Positions 38,590 through 38,751 of a stretch of 38,751 nt of DNA are shown here, one piece after another. This DNA is from DATCJU01 sp036562635 (lineage in GTDB: Bacteria; Actinomycetota; Actinomycetes; Mycobacteriales; Pseudonocardiaceae). Every line of letters begins with the position of its first letter. The stretch's first letter is position 1. The DNA is taken from contig DATCJU010000141.1 in NCBI GenBank assembly GCA_036562635.1, positions 1-38,751 on the forward strand, read 5' to 3'. The notes beneath the pieces are model-generated. The model did not search any database. It had not been told where the DNA came from and saw only the letters and a list, made by a program, of their open reading frames with translations. The translations under genes were made by a program, and so were the position numbers.

Positions 38590-38751
38590 TCAGCTCCGCG
38601 GGGAGTGCGTCAGGATCGGGCTGATCACCGGGCGGGGTGCCCGGATCAGCTCCACGCCCTCCGGCAGCCCGCTCACCTCCACTTCGCCGCCCCGGACCCG
38701 GATGTCCACCCGGGTCCCGGCCAGGGGCAGCCCCAGCAGGGAGAGGTCGGC
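38590..38751 (-). CDS. C-terminal fragment of an unidentified protein (5' part outside window)
   Basis: A minus-strand frame enters from the right edge and stops at TGA 38592-38590, giving the last 53 residues. They read as beta-rich: PLAGTRVDIRVRGGEVEVSGLPEGVELI, followed by a PRPVISPIL tail. Third-position GC is high and the frame is open to the edge. The beta-sandwich look and the adjacent GT4 gene would suit the end of a carbohydrate-active enzyme such as a glycogen-debranching-type protein, but this is a guess from a short fragment. Confidence 0.6.
   Translation of the reverse strand, partial: ADLSLLGLPLAGTRVDIRVRGGEVEVSGLPEGVELIRAPRPVISPILTHSPRS

Overview
The window is a chromosomal segment of a very GC-rich actinobacterium. 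GTG starts are common, adjacent genes overlap by ATGA/GTGA junctions, and codon third positions are almost all G or C. The gene order bioB-bsaP-DUF2567 ... nudix regulator-nadABC ... hisDCB-hisH-priA-impA-hisF-hisI matches the order I recall from Mycobacterium tuberculosis around Rv1589-Rv1606. Extra redox, transport and P450 genes point to a Pseudonocardiales-type actinomycete. The genus cannot be fixed from sequence reading alone.

Layout. (1) 1-2848: the tail of a membrane-protein gene, a full paralogue directly behind it, and a convergent tRNA-adenosine-deaminase-associated protein. (2) 3119-8293: a cytochrome P450 followed by bioA, bioD, bioB and the small Cys-rich biotin synthase auxiliary protein bsaP, with a mycoredoxin-like gene on the other strand between bioA and bioD. 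bioF is absent. (3) 8294-9309: about 1 kb without a convincing gene. (4) 9310-15133: a DUF2567 membrane protein, a LON-domain protein, an NrtR-like regulator and the translationally coupled nadABC operon, with a perfect palindrome in the nrtR/nadA intergenic region. (5) 15201-22592: a nitrilase-family hydrolase, then a divergent five-gene ABC importer whose promoter carries a close match to the actinobacterial Nur (nickel) box, then a class V PLP enzyme. (6) 22689-24011: a secreted zinc carboxypeptidase. (7) 24279-35602: the histidine genes. hisDCB are coupled by overlaps. They are followed by a 56-residue membrane protein, then a cassette of soxR and a divergent split transketolase under a SoxR-box promoter, then an unknown gene, hisH, a reverse-strand methyltransferase, priA/hisA, impA, hisF, a 4-TM protein and hisI. 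(8) 35720-38751: Hsp20, a TetR regulator, a family 4 glycosyltransferase and the tail of an unidentified gene.

Working together. The core covers three cofactor or amino-acid pathways: biotin (bioA, bioD, bioB, BsaP), de novo NAD (aspartate to nicotinate mononucleotide by NadB, NadA, NadC, with NrtR as likely repressor) and histidine (hisD, C, B, H, A, F, I plus a likely histidinol-phosphatase). Three regulatory modules can be read from DNA: an NrtR-type operator, a Nur-type box on the ABC importer, and a SoxR box inside a 19-bp-spacer promoter in front of a split transketolase. A further pattern runs through the whole window: at least eleven genes have a -10-like hexamer (mostly TAGNNT) 6-8 nt upstream of the start codon and no convincing ribosome binding site, which predicts leaderless mRNAs. 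Gene ends are often marked by long GC-rich hairpins without a T run.
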